A DNA stretch of 64,000 nt from Bacteroidota bacterium (GCA_019638705.1 JAHBTI010000015.1:18457-82456), one strand, 5' to 3'. Counted from the stretch's first letter, positions 41,551-50,829 are shown. Numbers and translations: made by a program. Notes: generated by a model not told the origin, from the sequence alone.

Positions 41551-43653
41551 ATGACACACAGTAAAAAAAATTTCCCGCACACACTTGTTTTAACGGCACT
41601 CCTGCTGTTGTTTCCCTTTGTTAAATTAAGCGCTCAGGAACATAACCTTGACAGCTTGAAACGGGTTTATAAAACTGCAACACATGATACAACGCGATGC
41701 AGCACACTTGAGTTTTGGGGTATGGCTGTTGAAGATTCAAATCCGGATACAGCAATCATATTGTATAAATCTGTAATTGATATAGCGGATAATGCACTGA
41801 AACAGCAAAAAAAAGGAACGCATTTGCACACTGTTTTTATAAAACATCTTGCTGTCGGTTATAATGATTTGGGACTTCTTTATTTGAATTTAAACGATGC
41901 AGACTCCTCTAAAAAATATATGAATAAAGCCACAAGCCTGCTTGCAATTGTAAATGATAAACAAGCCTTAGCAGATAACTATACTCACATGGCAGGGCTA
42001 TATGATATGGAAGGAAATACTGCTTTAGCCCTTGAACATGAATTAAAAGGTTTAAAACTCAGAGAAGAAATAAAAGACACTATGGGAATTGCCAGCAGTT
42101 TAAACAATCTTGGAAATTATAACGAAATGGCGGGCAATGTTGTGGAAGCCATGAATTACTACAGCCGTTGCTTAAAAATATGCGAAATCATAAAAGATAA
42201 AAACGGCACAGCCATGTCTTTGTTAAGTATAGCACGAAACTTATATAAACAAGAAGAGAAAAAAGAAGCACTTGATTACTTTTTGAAAAGTTTAAAATTA
42301 ATGGAAGAATTAAATAATCATCGGGCTATGGCAAGCATTTTATATAGCATAGGCAATATTTACAGTAATGATGGTGATTATGCAAAATCTTTCAGTTATC
42401 ATAAAAGAGCAATAGAGTCGGGTGAAAAAGCACAAACTAAAAATATCCTTGCAGGCGCGTATAATGCGCTTGGAAATTTATATGCCGGAACTGATAAATT
42501 AGATTCTGCTTTTATTTACCTTAACAAAGCAAAAAACATAAGCGAAACAACTAAGGATAAAGTTGGTATGACTCGTGTTTATACCGATATATCAAAAGTA
42601 TTGTTAAAGCAAGGAAAAACGCTGCCTGCGTTAGAATACAGCAAACAAAGTATGTCCATTGCACAAGAAATCGGACAGCCGAGATATACTATGCACGCAG
42701 CAAAACAACTGAAAGAAGTATATCAAAAAAACGGAGACGCTGCCAATGCTTTGAAAATGTACGAAGTGTATGTGCAAATGCGCGACAGCACTCAAAATGA
42801 GCAAGCAAGAAAAGCAAGCATAAGAACCCAAATGCAATATGAATACGACAAAAAAGAAACAGAATTAAAAGCCCAAGCAGAAAAAGAAAGCCTGCTTGCC
42901 GCACAACGCCACGAAAAACAAAAGATTATTATTGGCGCAGTGGTTGCGGGTTTGGTTTTGGTAGTAATTTTTGCTTTTCTTCTTTTTAACCGTTTACGGA
43001 TTACACGCACACAAAAAGAATTGATAGATAAGAAAAATAAAGAAAACGAATTGCTGCTGGCTGAAATACACCACCGCGTTAAAAATAATTTGCAGGTAAT
43101 ATCAAGCCTGCTGAATATGCAGGAAAGAAACATTGACAACCAAAAAGCCCGCTCGGCAATTATGGAAAGTAAAGAAAGACTAAGGTCAATGGAACTGATA
43201 CATAAAATGCTTTACAGAGAAAATTTTTTCAGCGGTGTGGAAATGCGCGAATATTTAAAAGCACTCACAGACGGACTGACAGAAAATTTTGGCTTGAACA
43301 AAGAAAAAGACGTGGAAGTGAATTTGAATTTTGAACCTCTTACCATAGATGTGGATACCGCCGTGCCGCTTGGGCTTATTTTAAATGAACTGATTGTAAA
43401 CAGTTTTAAATATGCCAAACGCGAAACAGAAAAACTTATTTTGAAAATTGCTTTAAACGAGCATGACGGACAATTAAAACTTTCTCTTTCCGATAACGGC
43501 AAGGGTAAAAAATCAGAGGTTGAAAATTCCAATTCGTTTGGGTTAAGAATTATCAAAGCATTGGTGAAACAACTGAACGGTGCCATGGAAATTTCGGAAC
43601 AAAACGGATTGAATTATAATATTACATTAAAAACAATAAAAGCAACAACATGA
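41551..43653 (+). CDS. TPR sensor histidine kinase (HisKA_2 type)
   Basis: 700 residues. Signal/anchor at 8-30 (HTLVLTALLLLFPFVKLSAQ), six or more TPR units in the periplasm (about 85-420), coiled coil 425-470, a membrane segment IIIGAVVAGLVLVVIFAFLLF (about 467-487), then the HisKA_2 motif LLAEIHHRVKNNLQVISSLL with the phospho-accepting His near 517, and an ATPase domain with GLILNELIVNSFKYA, SDNGKG and NSFGLRIIKAL. It phosphorylates the LytTR regulator whose start overlaps its stop by 4 bases. Confidence 0.95.
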   Translation: MTHSKKNFPHTLVLTALLLLFPFVKLSAQEHNLDSLKRVYKTATHDTTRCSTLEFWGMAVEDSNPDTAIILYKSVIDIADNALKQQKKGTHLHTVFIKHLAVGYNDLGLLYLNLNDADSSKKYMNKATSLLAIVNDKQALADNYTHMAGLYDMEGNTALALEHELKGLKLREEIKDTMGIASSLNNLGNYNEMAGNVVEAMNYYSRCLKICEIIKDKNGTAMSLLSIARNLYKQEEKKEALDYFLKSLKLMEELNNHRAMASILYSIGNIYSNDGDYAKSFSYHKRAIESGEKAQTKNILAGAYNALGNLYAGTDKLDSAFIYLNKAKNISETTKDKVGMTRVYTDISKVLLKQGKTLPALEYSKQSMSIAQEIGQPRYTMHAAKQLKEVYQKNGDAANALKMYEVYVQMRDSTQNEQARKASIRTQMQYEYDKKETELKAQAEKESLLAAQRHEKQKIIIGAVVAGLVLVVIFAFLLFNRLRITRTQKELIDKKNKENELLLAEIHHRVKNNLQVISSLLNMQERNIDNQKARSAIMESKERLRSMELIHKMLYRENFFSGVEMREYLKALTDGLTENFGLNKEKDVEVNLNFEPLTIDVDTAVPLGLILNELIVNSFKYAKRETEKLILKIALNEHDGQLKLSLSDNGKGKKSEVENSNSFGLRIIKALVKQLNGAMEISEQNGLNYNITLKTIKATT

Positions 43654-44423
43654 CAACAACAGAAGAAGCAACCAACAACATAAAAGTATTGATTGTAGAA
43701 GACGAAGCTTTGATAGCGGAAGATTTATCCGATTCCCTGACAGACTTCGGCTTTACGGTAACAGACATAGCCGCTTCGGGCGAAGCCTGCTTTGAATCTA
43801 TTAATTCAAAAGCCCCCGACATTGTGATTATGGACATTAATCTGCAAGGCAAATTAGACGGAATAGAAACAGCCAAAATTTTAAATCAAATCCACCGGCT
43901 GCCTTTTATTTTTCTTACCTCTAATTCCGACACAAATACCGTAAGCCGTGCCATTCCTTTAAATCCGCATGCGTTTATTTCAAAACCATACAACAAAAAC
44001 GACCTGAAAATTGCCATTGAGCTGGCTTGCCAAAAACACAACAGTCGTATAATTAATAACGCCTCGTATGACATTGATGTGATTAATCATTCCATGTTTG
44101 TGCTTGAGGGTTCTGTATATAAACGTGTGGATGTGCCCACTGTATTATACATTGAAGCCAAAGGCAGCTATTGCGAAATTGTAACCTGCGGAAAAAGCTA
44201 CACACTTTCATATAACCTCAACCATTTTGTAACGCACGTTAAAAACCCTGTCTTTAAACGGGTACACCGCTCTTTTATCATCAATGTAAATAAAGTGGAG
44301 GCAATTGATAATAATTCTCTGATTATAAATACAACTCATATTCCTGTAAGCAAACAACATCAAAAAGAAGTTTCGGAAATGTTTTTGAAGTTGGGAGCGT
44401 TTGTTGACCTGAGAAAAACATAA
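43650..44423 (+). CDS. LytTR-family response regulator
   Basis: 257 residues. Receiver domain 10-125: acidic pair VEDEAL, phospho-acceptor in DIVIMDINLQGKLDG (Asp near 58), Lys in AFISKPYN. LytTR DNA-binding domain about 150-250 (TVLYIEAKGSYCEIVT, FKRVHRSFIINVNKVEAI). Translationally coupled to the kinase. Duplicated regions with 21-base direct repeats just upstream of the kinase are candidate targets. Confidence 0.95.
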   Translation: MTTTEEATNNIKVLIVEDEALIAEDLSDSLTDFGFTVTDIAASGEACFESINSKAPDIVIMDINLQGKLDGIETAKILNQIHRLPFIFLTSNSDTNTVSRAIPLNPHAFISKPYNKNDLKIAIELACQKHNSRIINNASYDIDVINHSMFVLEGSVYKRVDVPTVLYIEAKGSYCEIVTCGKSYTLSYNLNHFVTHVKNPVFKRVHRSFIINVNKVEAIDNNSLIINTTHIPVSKQHQKEVSEMFLKLGAFVDLRKT

Positions 44424-44453
44424 AAAATCCTGTGGAGCGACAGAGGAATTGCG

Positions 44454-46142
44454 CTACTGAATAATAACTTTCCTCACCGCCGTATAATTTGCCGTTGTAA
44501 TTTTAAAAACATACAACCCCGCAGCAAGTGAGTTTTCTTTCAACTCAAATTTTGATGTGTTTGGCATATAAATCCCAACTCGCTTACCGCTGTAATCAAA
44601 GATTTCAAGTTTAATTATCGCTTCGCTTGCGTTAATGTTTACAATCCCATTGGAAGGATTTGGGAAAATGTTTAGTTCGGTTTCGTATGGCGAGTATTTT
44701 TTAATATCAGTTAGTTTTATTTCAAGTGAAATAGGCGAACAGGTTGTATTATTTGAAACTTCATAATCATTTGTACTGTCGGGAACGGAGGTGTACATAC
44801 ACATATTGAAATTGAATTTTTTTGATGTATCACTTACAGCAAAGGGACGAATGTTCATTGTTCCGGTAAAAATGCCGACAGTATCTCCGGGGCGAAGTTC
44901 GGCATTATGGTATTCATTAAGCCCAATAAGGCAATACGATATTCCTGTAATCAATTCATAATAACTAAGTTTAAAATTTTTAACCGTTTCGTTTCCCAAA
45001 TTCTTTACAACAACTTTCATTCTTAACTTTGCGTAACATTCCCACACATTGAAAGGAGAAATATATCTATTGACAGTTACGGTATAATCTAACAATTTTA
45101 AATCCACCACACCAATGTCTTTTGTTCCGGTAATATTCCCTAAAAAATTTGTGTGAAAATATCCCGAAAAAGTATGTGAATGAGTCATGTTGCTGTCAGA
45201 CGAGCCGTAAGAAAGAATTTTTACGGTTTTATCACTTACCGTTATACCTGTGCATTGCACTTGTTCAAGATTTGAAGACGACTGGTGAAGAATATTAAAC
45301 GCTGTATCTAATAACACATATTTTGGAACTAAATTGGCTTCGTTGCCCGCAACAAAAACGGAGTCGTTTCGGAAATAATATGCGCTTGCCGAAAAATTAG
45401 AGATTGATGAAGAAGCAAGTACGCTGTAAGCAGAAGACAATCGTACAATATTTCCCGATGAAATACCATATATCTCGCCTGCTGGAACTTGGCTTAATTC
45501 AGAGAACGGAGCAAGCGTTGTGGTGTTTATGGCATTGCCTAAAGTGTCAGTTTCTGCGAGCGTGTTACCATAACTTACAAGAATATTGCCATTGTTTAAA
45601 ATGCAGGCACTGTTTAAAGGGCTTACAAAACTTGTTGTATATGTTGCAAGGGTTTGTCCGTTTGCATTTAATTTAAGCATAGCGTTAGATGTCAGCATTA
45701 TTCGGTTTCCGCTTGGTAAGGGCAAAAGTGCTTCTACTTTTTGGTTAGAAATAACAGATGACCAAAGCACATTGCCCAATGTGTCAATTTCTTTTACCTG
45801 AAATTTTGTGTCATTATAATCGCACCCTCCCCATTCCGTTCCCGCATACACTAACAATGTTTTTTTCTCTGTAACGGTTACTCGTCCGTAATTCATGTGA
45901 GCCCCTCTTGCAACAGGTAAATTCATTATTTGATTGCCGTTGTTGTCTCGCCCAACCAATTGTACACTATCCAAACAACAATATTGCATGGGCGTGTTTT
46001 TTTCCAAATAAAAACTCTTATTATTTATCCCAACCATATTAAACGTTTGGTTTCTGCCTTCGTGTTTAGCTACATTAAAGGTTTGCGAGAATGAAACAGC
46101 GTAAGCAAAAAAGAACAGAGCAATGAATAAATAATTTTTCAC
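44454..46142 (-). CDS. Secreted protein with type IX sorting domain
   Basis: 562 residues with a GTG start. A strong AAGGAGG (46155-46149) lies 6 bases upstream, unusual in Bacteroidota and decisive for this start. Signal peptide YLFIALFFFAYAVSFSQ. The body is beta-rich with repeated segments of a propeller or similar (GRVTVTEKKTLLVYAGTEWGG, ILNNGNILVSYGN). The C-terminal 75 residues are a type A sorting domain (ELNIFPNPSNGIVNIN ... SLAAGLYVFKITT). Role unknown. Confidence 0.9.
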   Translation of the reverse strand: MKNYLFIALFFFAYAVSFSQTFNVAKHEGRNQTFNMVGINNKSFYLEKNTPMQYCCLDSVQLVGRDNNGNQIMNLPVARGAHMNYGRVTVTEKKTLLVYAGTEWGGCDYNDTKFQVKEIDTLGNVLWSSVISNQKVEALLPLPSGNRIMLTSNAMLKLNANGQTLATYTTSFVSPLNSACILNNGNILVSYGNTLAETDTLGNAINTTTLAPFSELSQVPAGEIYGISSGNIVRLSSAYSVLASSSISNFSASAYYFRNDSVFVAGNEANLVPKYVLLDTAFNILHQSSSNLEQVQCTGITVSDKTVKILSYGSSDSNMTHSHTFSGYFHTNFLGNITGTKDIGVVDLKLLDYTVTVNRYISPFNVWECYAKLRMKVVVKNLGNETVKNFKLSYYELITGISYCLIGLNEYHNAELRPGDTVGIFTGTMNIRPFAVSDTSKKFNFNMCMYTSVPDSTNDYEVSNNTTCSPISLEIKLTDIKKYSPYETELNIFPNPSNGIVNINASEAIIKLEIFDYSGKRVGIYMPNTSKFELKENSLAAGLYVFKITTANYTAVRKVIIQ

Positions 46143-46280
46143 GGTAAACCTCCTTTTTTAGTTTATGCCAAATGTAGTGAATTTTTTTCGCGCCCATCTG
46201 TTTAAAAAAATCTACGCAATCCGCAGCACAAAAAATATCTTTCATTTGTGTAAATTCGCCATCTCTACACAAAAAATAAA

Positions 46281-47507
46281 ATGCGCATTTCAAAATTCAC
46301 ATACACATTTTTCCTTTTGCTCATAAGCGTTTCGGTGTTTTCAAAAAAGCTAAAAGAAGGAACATACCGCGCTGTTTTATTTATTAATGAAACAACAAAG
46401 TTGCCTTTTAATTTTGATGTGAAGTATGAAAAGAAAAAGCCGCGCATCATCATTCGCAATGCCGATGAAAAAATTGTGGTGGACGAAATCACCATAAAAG
46501 GCGATTCGGTGAATTTTAAAATGCCTGTGTTTGATACGGAGTTTCGCACCAAATTAATCGGCGACACTTTGCAAGGCGTATGGATTAATCATTACAGAAC
46601 GTCAAACAACATCATGCGTTTTAAAGCTGTGTTTGGTGAAAGCAGACGGTTTTTATTTTCGTCTGCACAAAGCAATCCTGTGTTTGAAGGCAAGTGGGAA
46701 ACAATTTTTTCACCGAACACAAACGACAGTTCAAAAGCAATCGCAGTTTTTCATCATCAAGAGCAAACGGATTTTGTAACAGGAACGTTTCTCACCGAAA
46801 CAGGCGATTACCGCTATTTGGAAGGTATGAAGCATGAGAACAAATTGTATTTGTCATGCTTTGACGGAAGTCATGCGTATTTGTTTGTTGTTGAATATCA
46901 AAACGGAGAATTGGTAAACGGAAAATTTTACAGCGGCATCCATTGGCAGGAAAACTGGACAGCAAAACGCAACGATAATTTTAAGCTCGCCAACGCGGAA
47001 GAAATTACGCTTGTGAAAAATAAAAACGAGGCTCTGAATTTTTCTTTTCTCAACACAGAGGGGAAACCAATTTCTCTCAACGACCAACGTTATCAAAACA
47101 AAGCGGTGATTGTGCAAATTATGGGAAGCTGGTGTCCCAACTGCATGGACGAAAGCCGCTATTTTGCTGAGGTGTATAGGCAATACAAAAATCAGGGTTT
47201 GGAAATTATTGCTTTGGCATTTGAAAAAACTACCGATTTTGAAAAAGCAAAAACCCAAGTGCAGCGCATGAAAAAACGTTTGAACGTAGAATATGAAGTA
47301 TTAATTACACAACAAACAGGCAAACAACAAGCAAGCGAAACCTTATCTTTGCTGAATAATATTTCCGCTTTTCCTACGGCAATTTTTTTAAACAAACAAC
47401 ATTTGATTACTACCGTTCACACAGGTTTTAGCGGACCTGCCACAGGCAACGAATACGAATTGTTTAAGCAACACACGGAAACATTGATTAAAAACCTTTT
47501 AAAATAA
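46281..47507 (+). CDS. TlpA/ResA-like thioredoxin-fold protein
   Basis: 408 residues. Signal peptide FTYTFFLLLISVSVFS. A large N-terminal domain (about 25-245) of beta character is common in Bacteroidota redoxins. The thioredoxin fold begins near 250, with active site GSWCPNCMDE (Cys285, Cys288) and cis-proline region NISAFPTAIFLN. It probably reduces disulphides in the periplasm. It stands alone, divergent from the sorting-domain gene. Confidence 0.92.
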   Translation: MRISKFTYTFFLLLISVSVFSKKLKEGTYRAVLFINETTKLPFNFDVKYEKKKPRIIIRNADEKIVVDEITIKGDSVNFKMPVFDTEFRTKLIGDTLQGVWINHYRTSNNIMRFKAVFGESRRFLFSSAQSNPVFEGKWETIFSPNTNDSSKAIAVFHHQEQTDFVTGTFLTETGDYRYLEGMKHENKLYLSCFDGSHAYLFVVEYQNGELVNGKFYSGIHWQENWTAKRNDNFKLANAEEITLVKNKNEALNFSFLNTEGKPISLNDQRYQNKAVIVQIMGSWCPNCMDESRYFAEVYRQYKNQGLEIIALAFEKTTDFEKAKTQVQRMKKRLNVEYEVLITQQTGKQQASETLSLLNNISAFPTAIFLNKQHLITTVHTGFSGPATGNEYELFKQHTETLIKNLLK

Positions 47508-47516
47508 AATTGAAAC

Positions 47517-47650
47517 CACATGGGTACATAGAAAGCATAGTTTTAAGAACACAAAAGTTTTCACATAGTATAAGTGTCGCTTGCGACACTCTATGTGCAA
47601 CTAAATAAGTTTAGTGAGAACTATGAAAACTATGTTCCTATGTGTTTAAT
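47517..47650. repeat. Nested palindrome (CATAG family)
   Basis: Outer arms: CCACATGGGTACATAG plus GCATAGTTTT on the left, AAAACTATGTTCCTATGTG on the right. An inner hairpin CACATAG...CTATGTG encloses AGTGTCGC TTGC GACACT. The repeat fills the whole gap before ribE and its right end lies 15 bases from the ribE start. It may be a terminator for the redoxin gene. Confidence 0.7.
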
Positions 47651-47664
47651 AAAATTGTGATAAT

Positions 47665-48249
47665 ATGTTTACAGGAATTATAGAAACACTCGCACGAGTA
47701 GAAAAAGTAGAGCACGAACAAACAAATAGTCATGTCACGTTTTCAAGTGCAATTACACACGAATTAAAAATTGACCAAAGCGTGTCGCACAACGGCGTGT
47801 GCTTAACGGTGGTGAAAATTGACGGAAACAATTACACCGTTACCGCCATTGACGAAACTTTGAAACGCACCAACATAGGCGATTTAAAAGTTGGCGACCT
47901 TGTGAACATAGAACGCTGTATGCCCGCCAACGGACGTTTTGACGGACACATTGTGCAAGGGCATGTGGACAGCACCGCCATTTGCAAAGAAGTAAACGAC
48001 CTCAAAGGCAGTTGGGAATTTGTGTTTGAACACGAAAAAAGCAAACAAAACATTACCGTTGAAAAAGGCAGCATTACCATTAATGGCACAAGCCTCACGG
48101 TGGTAAAATCAGGCGACACATTTTTTTCGGTGCATATTATTCCTTACACCTTTGAAAACACCAATTTTAAAAACATAAAAGCAGGAACAAAAGTGAATCT
48201 GGAATTTGATATTGTAGGGAAGTATGTAGCGAGGCTGTTGGGGAAGTGA
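47665..48249 (+). CDS. ribE: Riboflavin synthase alpha chain
   Basis: 194 residues, normal length, made of two lumazine-binding repeats (MFTGIIETLARV at 1 and GRFDGHIVQGHVD at about 91). The catalytic N-terminus MFTGIIE, SHNGVCLTVV and the second-repeat INGTSLTVV are intact. It converts two molecules of dimethylribityllumazine to riboflavin. No FMN riboswitch is seen upstream; the gap is filled by the nested palindrome. Confidence 0.97.
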   Translation: MFTGIIETLARVEKVEHEQTNSHVTFSSAITHELKIDQSVSHNGVCLTVVKIDGNNYTVTAIDETLKRTNIGDLKVGDLVNIERCMPANGRFDGHIVQGHVDSTAICKEVNDLKGSWEFVFEHEKSKQNITVEKGSITINGTSLTVVKSGDTFFSVHIIPYTFENTNFKNIKAGTKVNLEFDIVGKYVARLLGK

Positions 48250-48298
48250 TTTTTGTTTGTACCCATTCTTTTAGTACCTTTAAAAATGCAGAAACAGT

Positions 48299-48568
48299 AT
48301 GGCACTTTTTTTTGAATGGGATTTTAATAAAGCAAAAGCGAACATTGAAAAACATCACGTTTCGTTTGAAGATGCCGCAACGGTGTTTGGAGATAAAAAC
48401 GCATTAACGATTGATGATGTGTTTCACTCACAAAACGAAAAAAGAGAAGTTACCATAGGAAAATCTGCAAACAATCACATTTTGGTTGTAGTACATACCA
48501 TTCGCGGAAAAAATTTGCGAATTAGTAAGTGCAAGAAAAGCGAACAAAAAAGAAAGAATACAATATGA
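48299..48568 (+). CDS. brnT: BrnT-type toxin with frameshifted C-terminus
   Basis: 89 residues as read. Residues 1-74 are canonical BrnT: FFEWDFNKAKANIEKHHVSFEDAATVFGD and VVVHTIRGKNLRI. The usual end RIISARKA-KKERxQYE is replaced by SKCKKSEQKRKNTI. Deleting one base (G at 48525) restores RIISARKANKKERIQYEKY and a stop at 48576-48578. So a single-base insertion has changed the last 15 residues, which include the basic part of the RNase. BrnT cuts RNA and is held by BrnA. Sequencing error cannot be excluded. Confidence 0.82.
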   Translation: MALFFEWDFNKAKANIEKHHVSFEDAATVFGDKNALTIDDVFHSQNEKREVTIGKSANNHILVVVHTIRGKNLRISKCKKSEQKRKNTI

Positions 48569-48768
48569 AAAATACTAAAGATATGCTTGACGATTACGAT
48601 TTCTCTAAAGGAAAACGTGGCAAATACGCAAAACAATATGCGGCAGGAACAAACTTAATTGCACTTGAACCTGATGTGGCAAAAATATATAAAGACGCAG
48701 AAATCATAAATGAAACCTTGCGTGCCGTAGCAAAAATAGCTTTCCGTAAAAAGAAACACGCAGCGTAA
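48565..48768 (+). CDS. BrnA-like antitoxin
   Basis: 67 residues from the ATG at 48565, which overlaps the brnT stop (ATGA). MKNTKDMLDDYDFSKGKRGKYAKQYAAGTN is the usual beginning of antitoxins paired with BrnT and related toxins in this phylum; the tail is basic (IAFRKKKHAA). A longer frame from 48529 is rejected. It probably binds the toxin and represses the operon. Confidence 0.8.
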   Translation: MKNTKDMLDDYDFSKGKRGKYAKQYAAGTNLIALEPDVAKIYKDAEIINETLRAVAKIAFRKKKHAA

Positions 48769-48799
48769 GTGTAAAAAATAACGTTTACTTTTTAACCTC

Positions 48800-49627
48800 A
48801 TGCGCAAAGTTTATTTCATTTTCCTTGTAACGGCTTTTTTGTTTAGTTCCTGTCTTGTGCTTCATCGGGGCGATGTAAGCAGTAATTCACTTCCAAATCA
48901 AAATGTTTCTTACGTTGATATTGCAAGAGGAAACTCAAAATCTGTTTTTGTTTTCGGATTGGGAAATTTAAAAAACGAGGGCTTGGTTGCAAAAGCCAAA
49001 TACGATATGTATCGCAACAGACCATTGAAAGAAAATGAATTTTATTCCAACTTCACAACTTCCATTACCGATAAATACATTTTTCTGTTCGCGCACATTA
49101 CCCGCGTAAACGTAAGTGCAGATGTGTTGAAACCGAAAACCGAAAATTCGGAAGTGGCATTTTCGGAAAACTTTAAAAACATTATTTGGCAAGTTCCCGA
49201 TAAAGATAAATTACAAAATCACATTGCTGTTCAGATGAGTAACGGACAGACATTGCACATCGGTGATACCGTTTATTATGCTCCCTACAAGGGAAGTTCG
49301 CTGTACAATCTTTACACGATTTCTTCCTTATCAAAGGAAAAGGTTTTGCTTGCAGCAACTTCAACAAACTATGAAAACATTTTGGTCGTTCCCGAAGAAA
49401 ATAAAAACACATTGGCTTCATCAATCAACAATTTAATCTTTTTTAAAAATGAAACCGCAGGAGAATATAGACACGGCGACCGCGTATTAGTAGAAGTTCT
49501 TACTTACAATAATAGTTTTGAGAGAATAAACGGAATTGTTTTAGGCTGTGCCAACGGTCATATTCTTGTAAAAACAGAAAAGGGCATTATTACCTCGCAA
49601 ACTGCACGAGTGATAAAAGCACCGTAA
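48800..49627 (+). CDS. DUF6567-like lipoprotein
   Basis: 275 residues. Lipobox FSSC at 15-18. Residues about 25-110 match the TRL-like/DUF6567 pattern VDIARGNSKSVFVFGLGNLKNEGLVAKAKYDMY followed by NFTTSITDKYIF. The C-terminal half (about 130-275) is unusual: two similar beta modules (GQTLHIGDTVYYAPYKGSSLY and GDRVLVEVLTYNNSFERING) that look like Tudor or SH3-like folds. Function unknown. Confidence 0.75.
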   Translation: MRKVYFIFLVTAFLFSSCLVLHRGDVSSNSLPNQNVSYVDIARGNSKSVFVFGLGNLKNEGLVAKAKYDMYRNRPLKENEFYSNFTTSITDKYIFLFAHITRVNVSADVLKPKTENSEVAFSENFKNIIWQVPDKDKLQNHIAVQMSNGQTLHIGDTVYYAPYKGSSLYNLYTISSLSKEKVLLAATSTNYENILVVPEENKNTLASSINNLIFFKNETAGEYRHGDRVLVEVLTYNNSFERINGIVLGCANGHILVKTEKGIITSQTARVIKAP

Positions 49628-49631
49628 ATCT

Positions 49632-50117
49632 TCAATACAACCGTTTCTTCACATCTTCCGTAATCCTCAACACCGCAGGGCAAACCAAAGTATTGCGAAA
49701 GGTTAAATCTAAAATTTGTTTTATGTTTTTGCGGTTGGTGTGCGGATACTCGCGACAGGCTTTGGGGCGGCTTTCGTAAATAGTGCAATAATTTTCTTTA
49801 TCCAAAAAAGGGCAGGGCGCAGATTTAAAAACAAAATCGCCCTCTTCGTCCATTTCCAAATAGGTTTGAATAAAGTCGCCCACTTTCATTTTCTTGGCTT
49901 TGGCGGCGCGCTCAATATCGTGCTGCAAAAAAATGGGCGAAGTGGTTTTACAACAATTTGCGCAAGAGAGGCAATCAATTTCCAAAAATGCTTTTTCGTG
50001 TTCTTCGTGAAAAAGCGTATCTAAATTTTTCGGCGGCTTTTGTTTCAGTTGCCTGAAAAACTTTTGATTTTCTTTTTTCTGCGATTGCGCTTTGTTATGG
50101 AAGTCGTCTAAGTTCAT
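49632..50117 (-). CDS. YkgJ-family cysteine-cluster protein
   Basis: 161 residues from the ATG at 50117; the upstream frame to 50210 runs through an interspersed palindrome and is dropped. The cluster CLSCANCCK, APCPFL, YCTIY and RPKACREYPH supplies the ligands of a predicted zinc- or iron-sulphur site. A final cysteine lies in TLVCPAV. The biochemical role of this widespread family is not established. Confidence 0.9.
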   Translation of the reverse strand: MNLDDFHNKAQSQKKENQKFFRQLKQKPPKNLDTLFHEEHEKAFLEIDCLSCANCCKTTSPIFLQHDIERAAKAKKMKVGDFIQTYLEMDEEGDFVFKSAPCPFLDKENYCTIYESRPKACREYPHTNRKNIKQILDLTFRNTLVCPAVLRITEDVKKRLY

Positions 50118-50128
50118 TTTTGTATGGT

Positions 50129-50190
50129 TGTCATTCTGAGGAACGAAGAATCTCATTACCGAGTTAGATGCTTCCTTCGTCAGCATGACA
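50129..50190. repeat. TGTCATTCTGAGGAACGAAG interspersed palindrome
   Basis: Left end TGTCATTCTGAGGAACGAAG, right end CTTCCTTCGTCAGCATGACA, imperfect inverted arms. Common in Bacteroidota genomes between genes. Related copies at 12665 and 11647. Confidence 0.75.
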
Positions 50191-50211
50191 AAGAAAATAT
50201 GGCAAAACAAA

Positions 50212-50235
50212 AAAGCTGTCTATCACGACAGCTTT
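50212..50235 (-). terminator. Terminator of the bTHX gene
   Basis: AAAGCTGTC and GACAGCTTT form a 9-base stem with a 6-base loop. On the - strand it is followed by a T run and lies 6 bases after the stop codon. Confidence 0.88.
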
Positions 50236-50241
50236 AATTTT

Positions 50242-50397
50242 TTACTCTGCTTTTTTCTTTGCAGCTTTTTTAGCGGCTTTTTTCGGAGCAGCTTTCTTGG
50301 CTGCCTTTTTCACAACCTTTTTCTTTTTCGGGCGGCTTACGCCTGTTGAACCGATGTGAATTTTTCCGCGTTTGGTTTTTTTATCACCTTTTCCCAT
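50242..50397 (-). CDS. 30S ribosomal protein bTHX
   Basis: 51 residues. MGKGDKKTKRGKIHIGSTG and VSRPKKKK is the bTHX signature; this small basic protein packs in the head of the 30S subunit in Thermus and is present in Bacteroidota. The C-terminal 25 residues are a lysine/alanine tail (KKAAKKAAPKKAAKK) longer than in Thermus. It is divergent from rnpA, 54 bases apart. Clear terminator downstream. Confidence 0.9.
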   Translation of the reverse strand: MGKGDKKTKRGKIHIGSTGVSRPKKKKVVKKAAKKAAPKKAAKKAAKKKAE

Positions 50398-50451
50398 AAT
50401 GAATTTATTTGTTATGCGTGTAAAAGTAAAAAATTATCTTTACCAATCACA

Positions 50452-50829
50452 GTGCCAATAAAAAATACATTTAACAAACAAGAACGCTTGTGCAGCAAAA
50501 AAGAAATGGAGTTTCTTTTTAACAAAGGAAATTCATTTACAAATTATCCTGTTAAATGTATGTTTATTGAAACGCAAACAAAGTTTCCCTTTCCCGCGCA
50601 AGCCATGTTTGTAGCACCCAAACGAAATTTCAAAAAGTCGCCCGACAGAAATACTTTGAAACGCAGAATGCGCGAAGCCTACCGCTTAAACAAACATTTG
50701 TTTTACGAAGCCTTAAATGCACAAAACAAAAAAATAGTCTTGGCTTTTATCTACATCGGCAAAAAAGAAGAAGAGTATGCGGTGATAGAAAACGCGGTGA
50801 TGAAAAGTTTGAAGAAAATTGCGGAGTAA
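50452..50829 (+). CDS. rnpA: Ribonuclease P protein component
   Basis: 125 residues from a GTG at 50452. The frame is open further upstream to 50356, but those codons overlap the divergent bTHX promoter and add nothing conserved. The family signature is RNTLKRRMREAYRLNK (about 63-78), with NKQERLCSKKEMEFLFNKG at the start. It supports the catalytic RNase P RNA in cutting the 5' leader of tRNA precursors. Confidence 0.93.
   Translation: MPIKNTFNKQERLCSKKEMEFLFNKGNSFTNYPVKCMFIETQTKFPFPAQAMFVAPKRNFKKSPDRNTLKRRMREAYRLNKHLFYEALNAQNKKIVLAFIYIGKKEEEYAVIENAVMKSLKKIAE

Noticed and set aside
47508..47664. FMN riboswitch before ribE
   Set aside because: The gap is made of nested inverted repeats and lacks the conserved RFN element bases.
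50356..50451. Upstream extension of rnpA
   Set aside because: It overlaps the divergent bTHX start region and precedes the conserved RnpA beginning; GTG at 50452 fits better.
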